DNA of 64,000 nucleotides, from positions 930,001 to 994,000 of the forward strand of contig NZ_CP051240.1 of the NCBI RefSeq assembly GCF_017794965.1, in the 5' to 3' direction. How positions within the stretch are numbered: the first letter of the stretch is position 1; every line of letters begins with the position of its first letter. Source of the stretch: Alcanivorax sp. GTDB taxonomy: Bacteria; Pseudomonadota; Gammaproteobacteria; Pseudomonadales; Alcanivoracaceae. The notes below the pieces were generated by a model. The model had not been told where the DNA came from. It did no database searches and saw nothing but the letters and a program-made list of their open reading frames with translations. The translations under genes and the position numbers were made by a program. This document shows positions 61,645-64,000 of this stretch, in pieces.

Positions 61645-63279
61645 ATGAATGGCACCATGATGTATGAGTCACTGACGGTTGGCTCGTTGCTGGACCACGC
61701 CAAGAACTACCACGCAGGCACGGACGTGGTGTCGGTGGAAACCAGTGGTGAGGTGGAAACCCTGACCTGGGGAAAGGTGTCGGAAAATGCCCGCCGACTG
61801 GCTGCGGTGCTGGACAAGCTGGGCGTCGCGCCCGGCAGCCGCTGTGGCACCATCGCCTGGAACAACCGCCGTCACCTGGAAATCTATTACGGGGTGGCTT
61901 CCAGCGGTCGTATTACCCATACCATCAACCCTCGTCTCCACCCGGAACAGCTGATCTACATTGTGGAGGATGCGGATGATCAGGTGCTGTTCTTCGACAG
62001 CACCTTCCTGCCGGCGGTGGCTGCGCTGAAGCCCAAGCTGAAGAGCGTGAAGCATTTTGTCCTGATGGGCGCGCGCGATGAGGAGGCTGCGGCGCAGCTG
62101 GACGGTCTGAAGTTCTACGATGAGTTGCTGAGTGAAGTGGAGCCGGTGGCCCATTGGCCGCAGATCGATGAAACCAGCCCGGCGGCCCTGTGTTACACCT
62201 CGGGCACCACCGGGAACCCCAAAGGGGTGCAATACACCCACCGTTCCACCGTGCTGCATTCCCTGGGCGGCAATCAGCCCGATGGACTGGCCATTTCCGC
62301 CCGCGATACGGTGTTGCCGGTGGTTCCCATGTTCCATGTGAATGCCTGGGGTGTGCCTTACGTCACGGCTGCCGTGGGTGCCAAGCTGGTGTTGCCGGGG
62401 CCGCATCTGGACGGTGACAGCCTGGTCAACCTGCTCAACGATCAGTCGGTGACACTGGCGCTGGGGGTGCCCACCATCTGGATGGGGCTGCTGGAAGCCA
62501 TGGCCCGTTCCGGCAAGAAGCCGGAGAGCCTGAAGCGTACGGTTGTGGGCGGCTCCGCCTTGCCGCCGTCCATGATCAACCAGTTCCGCGACAAGTATGG
62601 TGTGGAACTGATTCATGCCTGGGGCATGACCGAAACCTCGCCGTTGGGCACCATGAATCAGCTGCTGCAGAAGCATGATCGCCTCAGTGATGAAGAGCAG
62701 GCGCTGTTGCGTCAGGGCCAGGGTCGTCCGCCCTATGGTGTGGCGCTGCGCATCGTTGACGAGGCGGGGCATCCTCTTCCCCACGATGGCAAAACCCAGG
62801 GTGACCTGCAGATCCGCGGCCACTGGATTGTGGAAAGCTATTTCGGCAAGGGGGAGTCCGCCCTGACCGCGGATGGCTGGTTTGATACCGGCGACGTGGC
62901 CACCGTGGATGAGGATGGCTACATGATCATCCGTGACCGCTCCAAGGACATCATCAAGTCCGGGGGCGAGTGGATTTCCACCGTAGAGCTGGAAAACATT
63001 GCCATTGCCCATCCGGGTATCGCCAATGCGGCGGCGATTGCGGCCCGCCATCCGAAGTGGGATGAACGCCCGATTCTCATCGCGGTGAAGAACGGGGAAG
63101 CGGACGTGACCGGCGACGAATTGCTGGCCTTCTACAAGGGCAAGGTGGCCAGCTGGCAGGTGCCAGACACGGTCATCTTTGTGGATGACCTGCCGCTGGG
63201 TGCCACCGGCAAGGTGATGAAAAACCAGCTCCGTGAAAAATATGGTGATGTGCTGTTGTCAGCCCAGACCGACAAGTAA
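61645..63279 (+). CDS. AlkK-like acyl-CoA ligase (medium/long chain)
   Basis: The 544-aa product is an ANL ligase with CYTSGTTGNPKGVQYTHRS near residue 190, WGMTETSPLGTM near 335, WFDTGDVATVDEDGYM and RSKDIIKSGGEWIS near 435, and a C-terminal LGATGKVMKNQLRE with the catalytic Lys. The overall pattern is that of AlkK-type ligases. ATG 61645 has AGGAGAG upstream. It follows the GMC dehydrogenase and probably forms an operon with it. A G/C-rich hairpin at about 63339-63367 follows. Confidence 0.88.
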   Translation: MNGTMMYESLTVGSLLDHAKNYHAGTDVVSVETSGEVETLTWGKVSENARRLAAVLDKLGVAPGSRCGTIAWNNRRHLEIYYGVASSGRITHTINPRLHPEQLIYIVEDADDQVLFFDSTFLPAVAALKPKLKSVKHFVLMGARDEEAAAQLDGLKFYDELLSEVEPVAHWPQIDETSPAALCYTSGTTGNPKGVQYTHRSTVLHSLGGNQPDGLAISARDTVLPVVPMFHVNAWGVPYVTAAVGAKLVLPGPHLDGDSLVNLLNDQSVTLALGVPTIWMGLLEAMARSGKKPESLKRTVVGGSALPPSMINQFRDKYGVELIHAWGMTETSPLGTMNQLLQKHDRLSDEEQALLRQGQGRPPYGVALRIVDEAGHPLPHDGKTQGDLQIRGHWIVESYFGKGESALTADGWFDTGDVATVDEDGYMIIRDRSKDIIKSGGEWISTVELENIAIAHPGIANAAAIAARHPKWDERPILIAVKNGEADVTGDELLAFYKGKVASWQVPDTVIFVDDLPLGATGKVMKNQLREKYGDVLLSAQTDK

Positions 63280-63338
63280 GCCTGTCCGTACGACAGCCCG
63301 GTTGCTGCACTGATTGAGGCTGCCGTGTCCCGACCGCC

Positions 63339-63367
63339 ACAGTCTCCCTGGGAGGGGGCTGTGGCAA
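63339..63367. other. Hairpin in the spacer before the wax ester synthase gene
   Basis: CCACAG-T-CTCCC pairs with GGGAG-GGG-CTGTGG. No U tract follows, so it is a weak terminator candidate at best. The rest of 63280-63719 shows no gene; a GGCGCTTCGCTGGCGGCGAG stretch near 63510 is loosely repeat-like. Confidence 0.35.
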
Positions 63368-63719
63368 TTATGCCTGCAATGGGCAGTCCCCGCCTTGAAT
63401 CTCCGTTCGGCACCTTTTCAACTGGACAGTTTGTTTCTCTCTGGCCCTTTTGTTTGTTTTATCGCGGTTTTGCGGGAAAAGCCCGATTCACGTCTCCCTC
63501 CCCCGTAGGCGCTTCGCTGGCGGCGAGATTGGGCAGGCGCTAAAAACAGATGTACCGCAGAGGACACCAGGACCATGGGGTGTATCCGTCGATAACCAAA
63601 AACAACGAATCAGCCAATGAGTCCCGGGACAGGGTCTGGATAATGGGATGTTTGGTATTCCCGCATGGGGATGGCATTGTGGAACCACAACAATAAGCAA
63701 CAACGCTCTGGAGCATCTT

Positions 63720-64000
63720 ATGGCGCGCAAATTGTCCATCATGGATTCTGGCTGGCTGATGATGGAAACCCGGGAAACCCCCATGCACGTGGGTGGGCTT
63801 GCCCTGTTCACGATGCCCGAGGATGCACCGGCAGATTACATGGAAAACATGTATCGCTATCTGATTGACGTGGACGGGATCTGCCGTCCGTTCAACCAGA
63901 AAATCCAGGCTCACTTGCCATTGCGTATGGACGCGGCGTGGGTGGAAGACGAAAACTTCGATATCGATTATCACGTGCGCCATTCGGCACTGCCGCGCCC
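63720..64000 (+). CDS. Wax ester synthase/diacylglycerol acyltransferase, 3' end beyond the window
   Basis: The first 93 codons read KLSIMDSGWLMMETRETPMH, then VGGLALF, and later FDIDYHVRHSALP. They match the N-terminus of bacterial WS/DGAT enzymes, which join fatty alcohols or diacylglycerol to acyl-CoA at storage-lipid droplets. The catalytic HHxxxDG motif lies beyond the right edge and cannot be checked. ATG 63720 has GGAG 5 bases upstream. Such enzymes are typical of Alcanivorax and Acinetobacter. Confidence 0.85.
   Translation, partial: MARKLSIMDSGWLMMETRETPMHVGGLALFTMPEDAPADYMENMYRYLIDVDGICRPFNQKIQAHLPLRMDAAWVEDENFDIDYHVRHSALPR

Overview
The window looks like a chromosomal stretch of a marine, hydrocarbon-degrading gammaproteobacterium close to Alcanivorax. 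This is inferred from gene content, not from a database search: a wax ester synthase/acyltransferase start at the right edge, a GMC alcohol dehydrogenase and an AlkK-like acyl-CoA ligase next to each other, an OmpW/AlkL-like porin, a bacterial NaV-type channel, an arsenosugar gene set, recCBD, and a mutS-fdxA pair beside a GacA/Rsm-type small RNA. The DNA is GC-rich apart from one A/T-rich patch at about 34.35-35.65 kb.

Layout. 0-16.4 kb: a lipoprotein cytochrome c (cut by the left edge), a TetR regulator, an IS110-family element, a repeat-filled spacer, an OmpW porin with a 1152-aa Ig-like lipoprotein, then a rightward cluster of MpaB/DUF2236-type oxygenases. Two of these oxygenases are predicted outer-membrane lipoproteins whose N-terminal half resembles LolB. 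They sit with a covalent-FMN-type protein, an acyl-CoA ligase and a decayed oxygenase remnant. 16.4-21.3 kb: repeats, an OmpA-family protein, a voltage-gated channel with an unusual acidic filter, and a second IS110-family element. 21.3-30.4 kb: recC-recB-recD on the minus strand. 30.4-38.2 kb: LysE exporter and divergent MocR regulator, a DUF3332 lipoprotein, a KamA gene that has lost its N-terminal half next to an A/T-rich GNAT-membrane fusion gene, cardiolipin synthase, a START protein and a small PLDc_N protein. 38.2-42.7 kb: tRNA-Arg(CCU) with 177-bp tandem repeats carrying tRNA 5' ends, three arsenosugar genes, an Hpt protein, an RsmY/RsmZ-like sRNA with an upstream GacA box, and fdxA. 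42.7-51.6 kb: mutS, a REP-associated (Y1) transposase, an SO2930-type diheme cytochrome with a parallel beta-helix lipoprotein, and a membrane AraC regulator. 51.8-59.1 kb: an iron-uptake locus (fecI-fecR-TonB receptor, then PepSY protein, DUF3649, DUF3325 and a small secreted protein) under a probable Fur box. 59.3-64 kb: a small secreted protein, GMC dehydrogenase, acyl-CoA ligase and the start of a wax ester synthase, consistent with alcohol and fatty acid handling and storage-lipid synthesis.

Spacers are rich in repeats: inverted REP pairs, a dispersed element of about 80 bp, and arrays of 7-bp words (consensus close to CGNNACT) often arranged as facing arms. The most interesting points are the LolB-MpaB fusions with their FMN-protein neighbour, the GacA/Rsm sRNA, the tRNA-Arg tandem repeats, the heptamer arrays, the GNAT-membrane fusion beside the broken kamA, and the acidic filter of the NaV-like channel.
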